DNA of 42,267 nucleotides from Opitutia bacterium Tous-C1TDCM (GTDB lineage: Bacteria > Verrucomicrobiota > Verrucomicrobiia > Opitutales > Opitutaceae), in NCBI GenBank assembly GCA_002288455.1, contig NEUS01000022.1:1-42267 (forward strand), written 5' to 3'. Each line of letters starts with the position of its first letter. Position 1 is the stretch's first letter. The notes beneath the pieces were generated by a model, which was not told where the DNA came from, searched no databases, and saw only the letters and a list, made by a program, of their open reading frames with translations. Made by a program: the position numbers and the translations under genes. Of this stretch, positions 1 to 8,462 are shown in pieces.

Positions 1-125
1 GCCGGGATCGCGTTGATCTTTCGCACCTCGATCATGCGGAAAAAGATCTCGGCGCCTTCGGATTGGAGAATGAGCGGCCCCGACGTCACCGCCGCCAGCG
101 CGCCCCACGGCCTCCGGCCTCCCAC
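1..125 (-). pseudogene. possible DUF1080 (3-keto-disaccharide hydrolase) C-terminal remnant, runs off the left edge
   Basis: On the minus strand one frame is open from the cyclase stop to the window edge. It reads ...VTSGPLILQSEGAEIFFRMI followed by EVRKINAIP. The pattern 'GPL.LQSEGAEI.FR.IEVRKI' resembles the last beta strands of DUF1080 proteins; compare the end of the complete copy near 15.65 kb (EIAFRNLRVQKLE). No upstream part of such a gene exists, because the cyclase gene lies there, and the frame has no ATG before this motif, only GTG codons. It could be a 3' remnant of a decayed gene, or the start of an unrelated gene continuing outside the window. Confidence is low because only about 40 residues are visible. 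Confidence 0.3.
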
Positions 126-151
126 GCGTTTCGTTTTGTTTCCGGAGCGCT

Positions 152-2431
152 TCACTTCTCCGTCATCACGTACGCGCCCTTCCAATCGGACGGCGGCGGA
201 TTCTTCCGGTACTGTTCCGTGATGCCCAGGTACACCAGCGAAGGATTGGTCTTCACACCGGGAGTCTTGCCGGGCTGGTTCGGCTCCAGCTCGAGGCTTT
301 GTTGGAAACAGGCGATCGCGCCGTCCCAATCGCGCGCATAGTATTTTGCCAATCCGGCCTCGAAGCGCGCGATGCACTCCCGGGCCGAATCCGGCAGCGT
401 TTCCTTCAGTCCGACGATCTCGTGGATCGGCACGGGCTGCGACCGGCCCATCACCACGATCCGTCCCAGGGCCCGGAACACCACGCGGTCGCCACCGTGT
501 TTTTCGCAGGCCAGCTTGGTCGCCTCCGCCACCATCGTGTAGGCGCCCCAGCTCTTCGCGCCCGACTCCATGCGGGCCGCCAAGTTCACGTTGTCGCCCA
601 TCATCGTGTAGTTGAAACGCGTGCGGCTGCCCATGTTGCCGATCATGCAGACGCCCGTGTTGAGGCCGATGCGCGACTGCATTTTCCAGACGATCTCCGG
701 CCACTTGTCGCCTTCGTCTTTCCACTTCGTCCGCAGCTCCGCGAGTTTCTGGTGCACCAGCTGCGTCGCCACGCAGGCGCGGTACGCGTGGTCGGGCAAC
801 GGGATCGGCGCCCCGAACATCGCCACCACCGCGTCGCCGATGTACTTGTCGAGCGTGCCGCCCTGCGCCTGCACGATGTCCGTGCACGCCGTCAGGTACT
901 CGTTCATCAGCTCGACGAGCGGACCCGAGCCGAGTTTTTCCGAAAAGCTCGAGAACCCCTGGATGTCGGAAAAATAGGCCGTGATCTCCGCGTCGTGCCC
1001 GCCCAACTGCGGATCCTCGCCGGAATCGACCATGCGTTCGACGAGCTGCGGCGAAACGTAGGCGCCGAACATGCCCTGCACGCGGCGCTTGGCCTTCTGC
1101 TCGTCGATCACCTGCCAGATCAGCCCGGCAAAACTCGTCGTCAACGCCGCCCCCAGCGGCGCGGTGAACGGCAAAATCAGGTGCGTCCCCTTGAAGGTCT
1201 GGAATACCAGCGCCACATAGACCGCCAGCGCCAGCACCGCCATGATCTTGGCAAACAGCGCGCGCGCGCCGCCGGCCACCGACAGCGTCGCCACAATCAG
1301 CGTCAGCCCGAACACGATCGCGTACACCGTCTGCTGCGGCACGCGTTTCAGGTACTGGCCCGAAACGATCGTCTTGAGGATGTTGCCGTGCACGCCGACC
1401 TTCGGCACCGGCACTTCGTCGAACGGCGTCTGCCCGAGATCCTGCAGCAATTTGTCCACCGGACCGATCAGCACGACCGCATCCTTGAAGGCGTCCTGCG
1501 CGAAGTATTCCTTGCCCGCCGCCTTCAGCTCCGGGTCCTCCGACGCCAGCGCCTCCGCGTATTGGTAAACGGTGACAAACTCCTCGCGCAGGTTCTGCGG
1601 CGCGATCCACGGCGAAAACCAATTCACGTCGAGCAATTGCCCCGTCCGCATCGGCACCGCGGTGTGCAGCGAGCCGTCGGCCCGCCGGAACTCGAGCAGG
1701 TTGCCCTTCGGCTGCACCGCCCCCGGCGGCAATTGCCAATAGAGCCGCGCCAGTTCCACCGCCATGTGGAAATACGGCCGGTTCAGGTTCGTCGGCACCC
1801 ACAGCGGCACCACGCGCATCTGGTCCTCGATCGTGTCGATCAGGCCGACGAACGGCGGATTGTAGAGCTTGGTCTGGCCTTCCGCGAAACTGATTTCGAA
1901 CACCGGCAGCTCCGGCGGCTCCGATTGCTCCAACCGCCACGACTCCGCGGAAATCAACGGCAGCGTCCGCGTCTTCACCTTCTTGTCGATGTCCGTGAAT
2001 TGCCAGCCGCCGTACGCCGCCGCCAGCACGACGGGCGGTTGCCGGAACAGGAAACGCGCGAACTCCTGGTTGCCCGCGACATGCTTGCGGCGGTCCACCG
2101 ACTCGGAAAGTCCCGCCGCCGAAAACACAAAGTCGAGCCCCACCGCGCGCGCCTTGCCTTCGTTCACCAGCGCGGCGGACACCTTGGAAAAATACGTGCG
2201 GCTCCACGGCCAGCCGCCGATTTTGTCCAGCGACAGCGAATCGACGTCGACATACACCACCTTGATCGGCGCCTCGATTTCGCCCCGGTACTGGAAGCGC
2301 CAGTCGACCGATTTGTTTTCGAGAAACGCCAGCTGCCGGTAATGCTCCAGCAGGCACCAGATCAGCGGAATCGGCAGCAGCAGCAGCCAACGCAATTGCG
2401 CGACCGCCTTCGCCTTGGATTTCGATGCCAT
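152..2431 (-). CDS. CHASE2 domain-containing adenylate/guanylate cyclase (class III)
   Basis: Membrane-bound class III nucleotide cyclase, expected to make cAMP in response to an extracytoplasmic signal. Counting from the upstream ATG at 2455 (767 aa): one TM helix at about 21-38, an extracytoplasmic CHASE2 domain at about 48-365, two or three TM helices at about 376-450, and a cyclase domain at about 488-655. The metal aspartates lie in FSDIQGF (D497) and YIGDAVVAMFG (D541). K537 and D621 occupy the base-recognition positions, and N624/R628 lie in GDNVNLAARME, so the domain looks active. A TPR-like stretch ends the protein (about 693-720). I prefer the ATG at 2431 (MASKSKAKA) because an AAGG/GGGA purine stretch precedes it. 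The FecR gene upstream on the same strand fits a common pairing of FecR proteins with CHASE2 cyclases. Confidence 0.93.
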   Translation of the reverse strand: MASKSKAKAVAQLRWLLLLPIPLIWCLLEHYRQLAFLENKSVDWRFQYRGEIEAPIKVVYVDVDSLSLDKIGGWPWSRTYFSKVSAALVNEGKARAVGLDFVFSAAGLSESVDRRKHVAGNQEFARFLFRQPPVVLAAAYGGWQFTDIDKKVKTRTLPLISAESWRLEQSEPPELPVFEISFAEGQTKLYNPPFVGLIDTIEDQMRVVPLWVPTNLNRPYFHMAVELARLYWQLPPGAVQPKGNLLEFRRADGSLHTAVPMRTGQLLDVNWFSPWIAPQNLREEFVTVYQYAEALASEDPELKAAGKEYFAQDAFKDAVVLIGPVDKLLQDLGQTPFDEVPVPKVGVHGNILKTIVSGQYLKRVPQQTVYAIVFGLTLIVATLSVAGGARALFAKIMAVLALAVYVALVFQTFKGTHLILPFTAPLGAALTTSFAGLIWQVIDEQKAKRRVQGMFGAYVSPQLVERMVDSGEDPQLGGHDAEITAYFSDIQGFSSFSEKLGSGPLVELMNEYLTACTDIVQAQGGTLDKYIGDAVVAMFGAPIPLPDHAYRACVATQLVHQKLAELRTKWKDEGDKWPEIVWKMQSRIGLNTGVCMIGNMGSRTRFNYTMMGDNVNLAARMESGAKSWGAYTMVAEATKLACEKHGGDRVVFRALGRIVVMGRSQPVPIHEIVGLKETLPDSARECIARFEAGLAKYYARDWDGAIACFQQSLELEPNQPGKTPGVKTNPSLVYLGITEQYRKNPPPSDWKGAYVMTEK

Positions 2432-2594
2432 TTTCCCGACCTTGGCCGAAATCATGCAGTTGAGCGAGCTTGGCGGGGAGTTGGGCGCAAAACCGTTCGG
2501 TCCGTCAGGTTGCCTGCTTCGGCGGCGTTTTCCGAGCCTCGGCGGATCGAGCTCTCAACCTTCAACTTCCCACTCTCAACTCCATGTTCCCGGC

Positions 2595-3728
2595 CTAGGG
2601 CTGCGTCGGCACGATGCGGGGCGGGGTGGCCGGCGGCGGAGTCGTGGTGACCTCCGCCGTGAAATTGGACCCGGTGACCGTGGTCGTCGACGGCGTCGGG
2701 GTCGTGCCCGACGTCGCACCCGATCCGGTGGTGCCGGTCGTACCCGAGGTACCGGTGCTGCCCGTCGTGCCGCTCGTCCCGGAACCTCCGGTGCCCGACC
2801 CGGAACTGCTGGCCGGCGCCGGCGTGAAGACCGTTTGCTGCACCGCCACGGCAATCTCGGCCGCGGCGCTCGTCACAGCCGCGAGTGTCGCGGCGTTGAC
2901 ATTGCTCGTGGCGGAAGGCGGGGGCGGAATCACGGTCACGACCATTTGACCTTGGGCGTTGGTCGTGACGCTGACGGTAATCGCGATTTCCTGGCCCTGC
3001 GGCACCGAAATACCGGTGACCGTACCGGTGCCCGTCGCCGTGGGTTCGGGCGTCGCGTTCGGCTGGGGCGTGTTGCCCTGACCTTGGCCTTGCCCTTGGC
3101 CGCCGGCCGGCGGCGTGCCGCCACCCGGGCTGCCACCCGGCGGCAGCGCCTCGAACGAAACATTGCCGCTGGCCGTGCTGAGCGTGAAAAACGCCTGCCC
3201 CGTGCCGCCCGGACGAAACACAATGCGGAACGTCGTGCCGCGGATACCGGCCGCGCCGACCGGAGTCTGCACGATGAACGAAGAGCCCTTGTCGTACTTG
3301 AGCTTCTTCACGTTGCCGACGAGCTCGCCCTTGTTCAGCGCCAACTTCGTGCGCGATTGCGAAGGCTCGTCGCTGATCTCCGCGACTTTGATGTCGCTGC
3401 CGAACGGATCCTGCAGGAATTCCTCGATCACCAATTCCGAATCGGAACCGAGCTGGGTCGTCGCGCCGTTCGAGAAGACCAGCACCACGCTGCCGTCGTT
3501 GTAAGTGTTGACCTTGGCTTTTTGCGGCACCTTCGCGCCGTTTTCCAAAGCGGTCACCACCCCGCCCACCGTCATCTCGACCCGGCCGGATTTCTTCGCG
3601 ACCAAGATCAACTCCGCCCCGCCGACGACCGTCGGCGCTCCGGCAGGAGCCGCCGGCGTCTGCGCCAGCGCCGACATGACGCCGGCCAAAGCACCGATCA
3701 ACAACCAGGACAGGAAACGAAAGTGCAT
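2595..3728 (-). CDS. secreted FecR domain-containing protein with Gly/Ser/Thr-rich tail
   Basis: 377 aa. A signal peptide is clear (MHFRFLSWLLIGALAGVMSA, cleavage near residue 23). Residues about 40-195 form a FecR-like beta domain with the typical VQTPVG..GIRGTTFRI segment (154-169). FecR domains occur in anti-sigma sensors and also, as here, in exported proteins lacking the anti-sigma N-terminus; these often accompany CHASE2 cyclases, and the next gene on this strand is one. Residues about 195-235 are Pro/Gly/Gln-rich and 305-350 are almost pure Gly/Ser/Thr with a GTSGTTG-type repeat, a likely extended linker or surface tail. No iron-transport gene lies nearby, so a role in FecI-type signalling is unlikely. 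The substrate or ligand is unknown. Confidence 0.85.
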   Translation of the reverse strand: MHFRFLSWLLIGALAGVMSALAQTPAAPAGAPTVVGGAELILVAKKSGRVEMTVGGVVTALENGAKVPQKAKVNTYNDGSVVLVFSNGATTQLGSDSELVIEEFLQDPFGSDIKVAEISDEPSQSRTKLALNKGELVGNVKKLKYDKGSSFIVQTPVGAAGIRGTTFRIVFRPGGTGQAFFTLSTASGNVSFEALPPGGSPGGGTPPAGGQGQGQGQGNTPQPNATPEPTATGTGTVTGISVPQGQEIAITVSVTTNAQGQMVVTVIPPPPSATSNVNAATLAAVTSAAAEIAVAVQQTVFTPAPASSSGSGTGGSGTSGTTGSTGTSGTTGTTGSGATSGTTPTPSTTTVTGSNFTAEVTTTPPPATPPRIVPTQP

Positions 3729-3875
3729 GAAAAGTTCAGCGAATCTTGGCGGAGCGCTAACGCCAAAAGCTGGCGCAGAGTAATTCCGGGCGGTGAAATT
3801 GGGTCAAGGCGTAAACCATGCCGCGTGCCAAGGTGGACGCGACTTTTCCCGCTGCAGTCTCCGCCTCCGCACCGC

Positions 3876-5798
3876 TCACGATTTCCGACGACGTTTCTCG
3901 AATTGGTCCCGCAATCCGTACGCCGGCGCAAAGTTGGGATCGAGCTTCAGGCAATACGCCAACGCCGCCTCCGCCGGCTCGCGGGAAACTTCGTTCCCCC
4001 GGGCCAAGTGGTCCGCGAGGTAGTACCAGGCCACCGCATCCGCCTTGGCGATCTCGACCGCGGCAAAAAAATCCGCGCCCGCTTCGGCCCAACGCCCTTG
4101 CAGATCCCGCGCGACACCGCGCCTGATCCGGAACTCGCTGCACACCGCGGACAACGCGAGCGCGCGCTCCGCCGCCGCTTCGGCCGCCCGCGCCCACTCG
4201 CCCGCCCGCTCCGGCTCATACCGGGCCGTCAAAGCGATGGCGTAGGACAAATCCGACCACGCCTGCCCGTGGCGCGGCGCCCATTCGACCGCCCGCTCCA
4301 AGGCAGCCCGGCTCGCCGCCAGCACCGCTTTGGCCTGCGCCGCCGTCACCGCCGATCCCAGTGCCCCCAACCGGTCGATCTCCGCGCGGGCCGGACGACG
4401 CAGCGCATCCGCCACCAGCAACGGCCCCGCCGTCCCCGCCACCACCGCCAACCCCAGCCCCAGCCCGGCCGCCGGCAACCACCGGTGACGCGACGCCGCC
4501 GAGATCGTCGGCTCCGGCAAACGCCACCGCGCCGCCACCGCCAAGGCCCCCACCACGGCAAACGCCGCCGCGAGCGCCGGGATGCGCAGGTGGAAATCCA
4601 ATCCGAGCTGCAGCGCAAAAGCCGCCAGGCCCGCCGCCAAACCCGCGCCGACCGTCCGGGAGTCGATGCCCCCGCTCCGCCCCGCCGCGTCGCCCCGCCG
4701 CCGGCAGCGCCACGCGATCGCCGCCCAGCCGCCGAAAAGCAGGACCGCCCCCGTCGCCCCGTGGTCCGCGAGCACGTTCAGGTATTCATTGTGGGCATAC
4801 AGCGGTTCGTCGCGGAATCCCTCCGGCCGGTGACGCTCGAAGAGCACGTTGTAGCTGCCCGCCCCGTTGCCGAAAACCGGCGCATCGCGAAACAACCGCC
4901 ACGCTCCCTGCCACATCGCGGGCCGCGTCACCTCGCCCCCGTCGCGCACCAGAAACCCGATCCGCTCCCGCACCGCCGGGCTCTGCCGGTACAGCCACGC
5001 CGCGCCGCCGCCGAGCAGCAACACCCCGAGCGCGGAAAGGGCCAACCGCCGCCGCCACGCCCCGCGGCCCGCCGCCAGCGGCCAGGCCGCGATCGCGATC
5101 GCCAGCGCCAGCCAAGCCCCGCGGCTGATTGTCAACCCGAGCCCGACCAGCAGCACAGCCACGACCCAGACCCACCAGACCCGCTCCGTCTCGCGCGCGC
5201 CGCGCCGAAAAGCCAGCGCCGCCGCTCCGGGGACCACGAGCAAAATCAGTCCGGCGAAACTGTTGGGAATCGCGAACGTGCCGCTCGCGCGGTCGAGAAA
5301 CGCCGTCCGCGCCCCGCCCCACGGCTGCCACGCCGGCTGCATGAAACGTTGGTAGCAGCCGGCCGCGACCCCCGCGAGGGCCAGGCCCACCAGCACGCCG
5401 AACAGCAGTCCCCGCGTCCGCCCGGAGCGGATCCCATTCAGCACGATCCAGAAAAGCGCCGCGAGGTTGGCCCAGCCCAGCCATTCCGGCCAAGCCAGCC
5501 ACGGCACGGGGGAAACCAAGGCCGCGTTCAGGGCCGCCCAGCCGACAAACGGCAGCAGGAAAAAACCGGCCGGGTGCGCCGGCCCGACCGGCCCGCGTTC
5601 ACGCGCCCGCTGGATCGCCAGCACCAGCAGCGCCGCGCCGGTCAGGGCATACGCCACCAGCCGGAATTCCGGGCGGTAACCGCCGAACGTGACAGTGCTC
5701 CAAACGAGTTCCGCCGCGACCAATCCGGTCAACAGCCACTCGCCGCGGGACACGGGCGCGGGAGCGGAACCGGAAGAGGGACGGGAGTGGACGGCCAA
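3876..5798 (-). CDS. O-antigen ligase/polymerase family (Wzy_C) membrane protein with C-terminal TPR region
   Basis: 640 aa polytopic inner-membrane protein. About ten to twelve hydrophobic helices run from residue 20 to 465. The Wzy_C region includes a large periplasmic loop (about 270-350) with P.FGNGAGSYNVLF (307-320) and AHNEYLNVLADHGATG (335-350), the usual signature of O-antigen ligases and polymerases. Residues about 490-635 are a soluble Ala-rich helical region with TPR-like spacing. Such proteins transfer or polymerise lipid-linked glycans at the outer face of the inner membrane. The start is uncertain: this frame begins with TTG, and a GTG at residue 16 (5753) is an alternative; no ATG fits. 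The FecR gene follows after 147 bp on the same strand. No other polysaccharide genes flank it, so the acceptor is unknown. Confidence 0.85.
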   Translation of the reverse strand: MAVHSRPSSGSAPAPVSRGEWLLTGLVAAELVWSTVTFGGYRPEFRLVAYALTGAALLVLAIQRARERGPVGPAHPAGFFLLPFVGWAALNAALVSPVPWLAWPEWLGWANLAALFWIVLNGIRSGRTRGLLFGVLVGLALAGVAAGCYQRFMQPAWQPWGGARTAFLDRASGTFAIPNSFAGLILLVVPGAAALAFRRGARETERVWWVWVVAVLLVGLGLTISRGAWLALAIAIAAWPLAAGRGAWRRRLALSALGVLLLGGGAAWLYRQSPAVRERIGFLVRDGGEVTRPAMWQGAWRLFRDAPVFGNGAGSYNVLFERHRPEGFRDEPLYAHNEYLNVLADHGATGAVLLFGGWAAIAWRCRRRGDAAGRSGGIDSRTVGAGLAAGLAAFALQLGLDFHLRIPALAAAFAVVGALAVAARWRLPEPTISAASRHRWLPAAGLGLGLAVVAGTAGPLLVADALRRPARAEIDRLGALGSAVTAAQAKAVLAASRAALERAVEWAPRHGQAWSDLSYAIALTARYEPERAGEWARAAEAAAERALALSAVCSEFRIRRGVARDLQGRWAEAGADFFAAVEIAKADAVAWYYLADHLARGNEVSREPAEAALAYCLKLDPNFAPAYGLRDQFEKRRRKS

Positions 5799-5853
5799 GC
5801 GGAACCGCGTGCGCGGTCTGGCGACCTTGCCGGGCCGCGCGCCGGGCTCCGAG

Positions 5854-5883
5854 AAAAAAAAGGCGCCGCCCGGAGGCGGCGCC
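5854..5883 (-). terminator. intrinsic terminator of the glutamine synthetase gene
   Basis: On the minus strand a perfect 9-bp stem GGCGCCGCC/GGCGGCGCC with a 4-nt loop (TCCG) is followed by eight T residues. It begins 26 bp after the glutamine synthetase stop codon, and this is a textbook rho-independent terminator. It separates that gene from the O-antigen-ligase-like gene downstream. Confidence 0.92.
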
Positions 5884-5909
5884 GAAATGGCTCAACGTGG
5901 ACCGATGCC

Positions 5910-6941
5910 TCAGGCCGTCGGCACCGACTGGATCGTCTTGAGGATCCGGCCGGCGACCAAGTACGGGTCGGCGGCGGAATTCGGACGACGGTCTTCAAGG
6001 TAGCCCTTGTAGCCGCTGTTGACGAAGCTGTGCGGGACGCGGACGGACGCGCCGCGGTCGGCGACGCCGTAGCTGAACTTGTCGATCGACTGCGTCTCGT
6101 GCAGGCCGGTGAGGCGGAGGTGATTCTCCGGACCGTAAACGGCGATGTGCTCGTCGCGGAACTTGTTGAAGGCTTCCATGAGCTTCTCGAAGTACGCCTT
6201 GCCGCCGGTCTCGCGCATGTATTTCGTGGAGAAGTTCGAGTGCATGCCGGAGCCGTTCCAATCGAGCGGCGCGTTGAACGGCCCGAGGATGGGCTTGCAG
6301 CGCCATTCGACGTCGATCTCGTACGCCTCGCAAAGGCGGCTCAGGATGTAGCGCGCGACCCACATCTGGTCGGCGGCGCTCTTCGAACCCTTGCCGAAGA
6401 TCTGGAATTCCCACTGGCCCTTCGCCACTTCGGCGTTGATGCCCTCGAGGTTGATCCCGGCATCGAGACAGATGTCGATGTGCTTCTCGACGATCTCGCG
6501 GGCGACGCTGCCCACGTTCTTGTAGCCGACGCCGGTGTAGTACGGGCCCTGCGGGGCCGGGTAGCCGCCTTCGGGGAAACCGAGGGGACGACCATCCTGG
6601 TAGAAGAAATACTCCTGCTCGAAACCGAACCAAGTGTCCGGATCATCCGGGATCGTCGCGCGCGAATTGCTCGGGTGCGCCACGCCGGTGTGGAGGAACG
6701 TTTCGCACATCACCAGCACGCCGTTGAGACGCGTGGAATCGGGGAAAACCGCCACCGGCTTCAGCACGATGTCGGAGCTCTTGCCCTCCGCCTGCTGCGT
6801 GGAGCTTCCATCGAAGCCCCAATTGGGCAGCTCTCCGAGCGTCGGGAAGCTGGCGAATTCCTTGATCTGCGTCTTGCTGCGGAGACTCGCCAAGGGCGTG
6901 TATCCGTCGAGCCAGATGTATTCCAGTTTGTATTTGGCCAT
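5910..6941 (-). CDS. glnII: glutamine synthetase, class II (eukaryotic type)
   Basis: 343 aa; makes glutamine from glutamate, ammonia and ATP in the cytoplasm. The length and motifs are those of GSII, not the roughly 470-residue bacterial GSI: EYIWLDGY near the N-terminus, LPNWGFDGSST (38-48), the active-site FGFEQEYFF (105-113), GQWEFQ (175-180), NGSGMHSNFSTK (229-240), ADRGASVRVP (294-303) and LEDRRPNSAADPYLV (315-329). GSII lacks the adenylylation loop of GSI, so control is probably transcriptional. That fits the sigma-54-type promoter about 95 bp upstream of the ATG. The gene is a single-gene unit closed by a strong terminator. Ureide or amide nitrogen released by the locus at 40-42 kb would feed into this enzyme. 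Confidence 0.97.
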   Translation of the reverse strand: MAKYKLEYIWLDGYTPLASLRSKTQIKEFASFPTLGELPNWGFDGSSTQQAEGKSSDIVLKPVAVFPDSTRLNGVLVMCETFLHTGVAHPSNSRATIPDDPDTWFGFEQEYFFYQDGRPLGFPEGGYPAPQGPYYTGVGYKNVGSVAREIVEKHIDICLDAGINLEGINAEVAKGQWEFQIFGKGSKSAADQMWVARYILSRLCEAYEIDVEWRCKPILGPFNAPLDWNGSGMHSNFSTKYMRETGGKAYFEKLMEAFNKFRDEHIAVYGPENHLRLTGLHETQSIDKFSYGVADRGASVRVPHSFVNSGYKGYLEDRRPNSAADPYLVAGRILKTIQSVPTA

Positions 6942-7035
6942 GATTTGTTGGTTTGGGCAGGGTTCTGAGACGAAAACGAATTGAGGCTGGGCGACTTTGC
7001 CGCCGTTTCACGGGCAAAAAAGACAGCTTCAAAAC

Positions 7036-7051
7036 AGCAGCTCATGTGCCA
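7036..7051 (-). promoter_or_regulatory. predicted sigma-54 (RpoN) promoter for glnII
   Basis: The minus strand reads TGGCACATGAGCTGCT. Against the sigma-54 consensus TGGCACGnnnnTTGCW, ten of twelve defined positions match, and the invariant GG and GC are separated by exactly 10 nt. The expected start site lies near 7025, giving a leader of about 85 nt before the glnII ATG. Nitrogen-controlled glutamine synthetase genes commonly use RpoN, which supports the call. I did not find a convincing NtrC-type enhancer upstream. Confidence 0.55.
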
Positions 7052-7171
7052 TCGGCAACCAGAAGTTTCGTTCATGACACTTTTTCCGCGCAGAAATCGT
7101 GTGCACGTTGGTTCCCTCCCGCAACCCACGCTTGCCAGCCGCCGTTTCGAACCGGAACTTCGCTCTCCCGC

Positions 7172-7591
7172 ATGCACGAAATCAAAGATACGGCACGCGC
7201 CTCCGTCCGCATCGGCTTCGACGGCCGCGTCCACAAGATCTTCCGCGGCCATTTCGCGCGCGAGCGCTTCGAGCACGAGGTCCGCGTGCTGCGCTACCTC
7301 GAGGCCCGCGGCTGCTCCTTCGTCCCCAAGCTCCTCGAGGTCGAGCCCGCCACGATGAAGATGGTCACAACCAATTGCGGCGGTCGCGTCGACCAACTCA
7401 ACGCCGAGCGCCAGGCCGAGCTGTTTGCCGAACTCGAAACCTTCGGCGTCCGCCACGAGGACCGCGAATTGCGCAACATCACCTACCGCGTCGCCGACGG
7501 CCGCTTCTGCATCATCGACTTCGAGTTCGCCACCATCCTCGACGACGGCACCGGCCGGCCGATTTCCCTCAAGCCGAACCTCGGCACCTGA
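7172..7591 (+). CDS. very small protein-kinase-like protein
   Basis: 139 aa, beginning MHEIKDTARASVRIG. It is far shorter than normal kinases (over 250 aa), yet it carries kinase landmarks in order: K22 in RVHKIFRG (candidate ATP lysine), E35 in FEHEVRVLRYLE (candidate helix-C glutamate), then H95-x-D97-x4-N102 in RHEDRELRNI (catalytic loop) and D116 in IIDFEFA (DFG-like, here DFE). There is no Gly-rich loop and no C-lobe beyond the DFE segment, so the fold would resemble a stripped-down Bud32/RIO or LPS-kinase core. The PP2C phosphatase starts 16 bp downstream, suggesting an opposed kinase-phosphatase pair. Whether it is catalytic is inference. An in-frame start at 6953 would add 73 unconvincing residues. 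Confidence 0.7.
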   Translation: MHEIKDTARASVRIGFDGRVHKIFRGHFARERFEHEVRVLRYLEARGCSFVPKLLEVEPATMKMVTTNCGGRVDQLNAERQAELFAELETFGVRHEDRELRNITYRVADGRFCIIDFEFATILDDGTGRPISLKPNLGT

Positions 7592-7607
7592 TCCCGTTCG
7601 CCCCGCC

Positions 7608-8450
7608 ATGGCCGACGCCGCTGCCCCCGCCCCCTTCGTCCACTGGTCCGGCCTGACCCACGTCGGCCGCGTCCGCCAAAACAACGAGGACGCCTTCCTC
7701 GCCCTCGCCGTCGACGGCCGCGAGGTCCGCTACCTCGGCAAGACCGGCCACGCTTCCCTCGGCGAATCCGATTTCGTCTTCGCCGTGAGCGACGGCATGG
7801 GCGGCGCCAAATCCGGCGAATTCGCCAGCCGCATCACGGTGGACCGGATCACGCGCCTCTTTCCCCGCGCCTTCCGCATGGCCGCCAGCGGCCTCGGCGC
7901 CGGCTTCAACGACGTCCTCGCCGAACTCGTCACCGCCATCCACCAGGACCTGCTCAAACTCGGCTACTCCTACGAGGAATGCGCCGGTATGGGCGCCACG
8001 CTCAGTCTCTGCTGGGTGCGCCCCGACTGGGTCTATTTCGCGCATCTCGGCGATACGCGCATCTATTATCTGCCGCTCGGCGGCGATTTGACCCAGGTCA
8101 CGCACGACCACAGCCACGTCGGCTGGCTCCGCCGCGCCAAACAGATCAACGAACGCGAAGCGCGCACCCACCCGCGGCGCAATTCCCTCAACCAAGCTCT
8201 CGGCGCGGGCCACCAGTTCATCGAACCGCACATCGGCGCCGTCGCCCACCGGCCCGGCGACCGCTTCGTGATCGGTTCCGACGGCCTGATCGACGGCCTC
8301 TGGGACCGCCAGATCGAGGAACAGCTGCGCGTGCCCGAGCCGCGGCCCGACGGCGTCAGCCCCGCCCACGCCCTCGTCCATCAAGCAGTCGAAAACTCCG
8401 GCCGCGACAACGTCACCGCCTTGGTCTTCGACCTCGTCGCCGGCCCCTGA
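7608..8450 (+). CDS. PP2C-family serine/threonine protein phosphatase
   Basis: 280 aa, a single PP2C (PPM) domain with no transmembrane segment. It dephosphorylates Ser/Thr using two metal ions. The visible motifs are RVRQNNEDAF (21-30), SDGMGG (61-66, metal D62), GMGATLSL (127-134), AHLGDTRIYYL (145-155), GSDGLIDGLWD (223-233, metal D225) and GRDNVTALV (265-273, metal D267). All metal-binding aspartates are present, so it should be active. An insert with DHSHVGWLRRAKQINEREA lies where the flap region occurs. The ATG at 7608 gives the normal N-terminus. It is probably cotranscribed with the small kinase-like gene upstream and the cyclotransferase-like gene downstream. Confidence 0.93.
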   Translation: MADAAAPAPFVHWSGLTHVGRVRQNNEDAFLALAVDGREVRYLGKTGHASLGESDFVFAVSDGMGGAKSGEFASRITVDRITRLFPRAFRMAASGLGAGFNDVLAELVTAIHQDLLKLGYSYEECAGMGATLSLCWVRPDWVYFAHLGDTRIYYLPLGGDLTQVTHDHSHVGWLRRAKQINEREARTHPRRNSLNQALGAGHQFIEPHIGAVAHRPGDRFVIGSDGLIDGLWDRQIEEQLRVPEPRPDGVSPAHALVHQAVENSGRDNVTALVFDLVAGP

Positions 8451-8462
8451 TTGCGTTCCGCC

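Noticed and set aside
2680..2830. Repetitive GC-rich tract that could look like a tandem repeat or CRISPR-like array
   Set aside because: It is the coding sequence of the Gly/Ser/Thr-rich tail of the FecR protein; units are irregular and there are no spacers.
2415..6968. Very long plus-strand open frame (about 1,500 codons) opposite FecR, the ligase-like gene and glnII
   Set aside because: It is extremely Arg/Pro/Gly-rich with no domain and lies antisense to three well-supported genes; in GC-rich DNA stops are rare opposite real genes.
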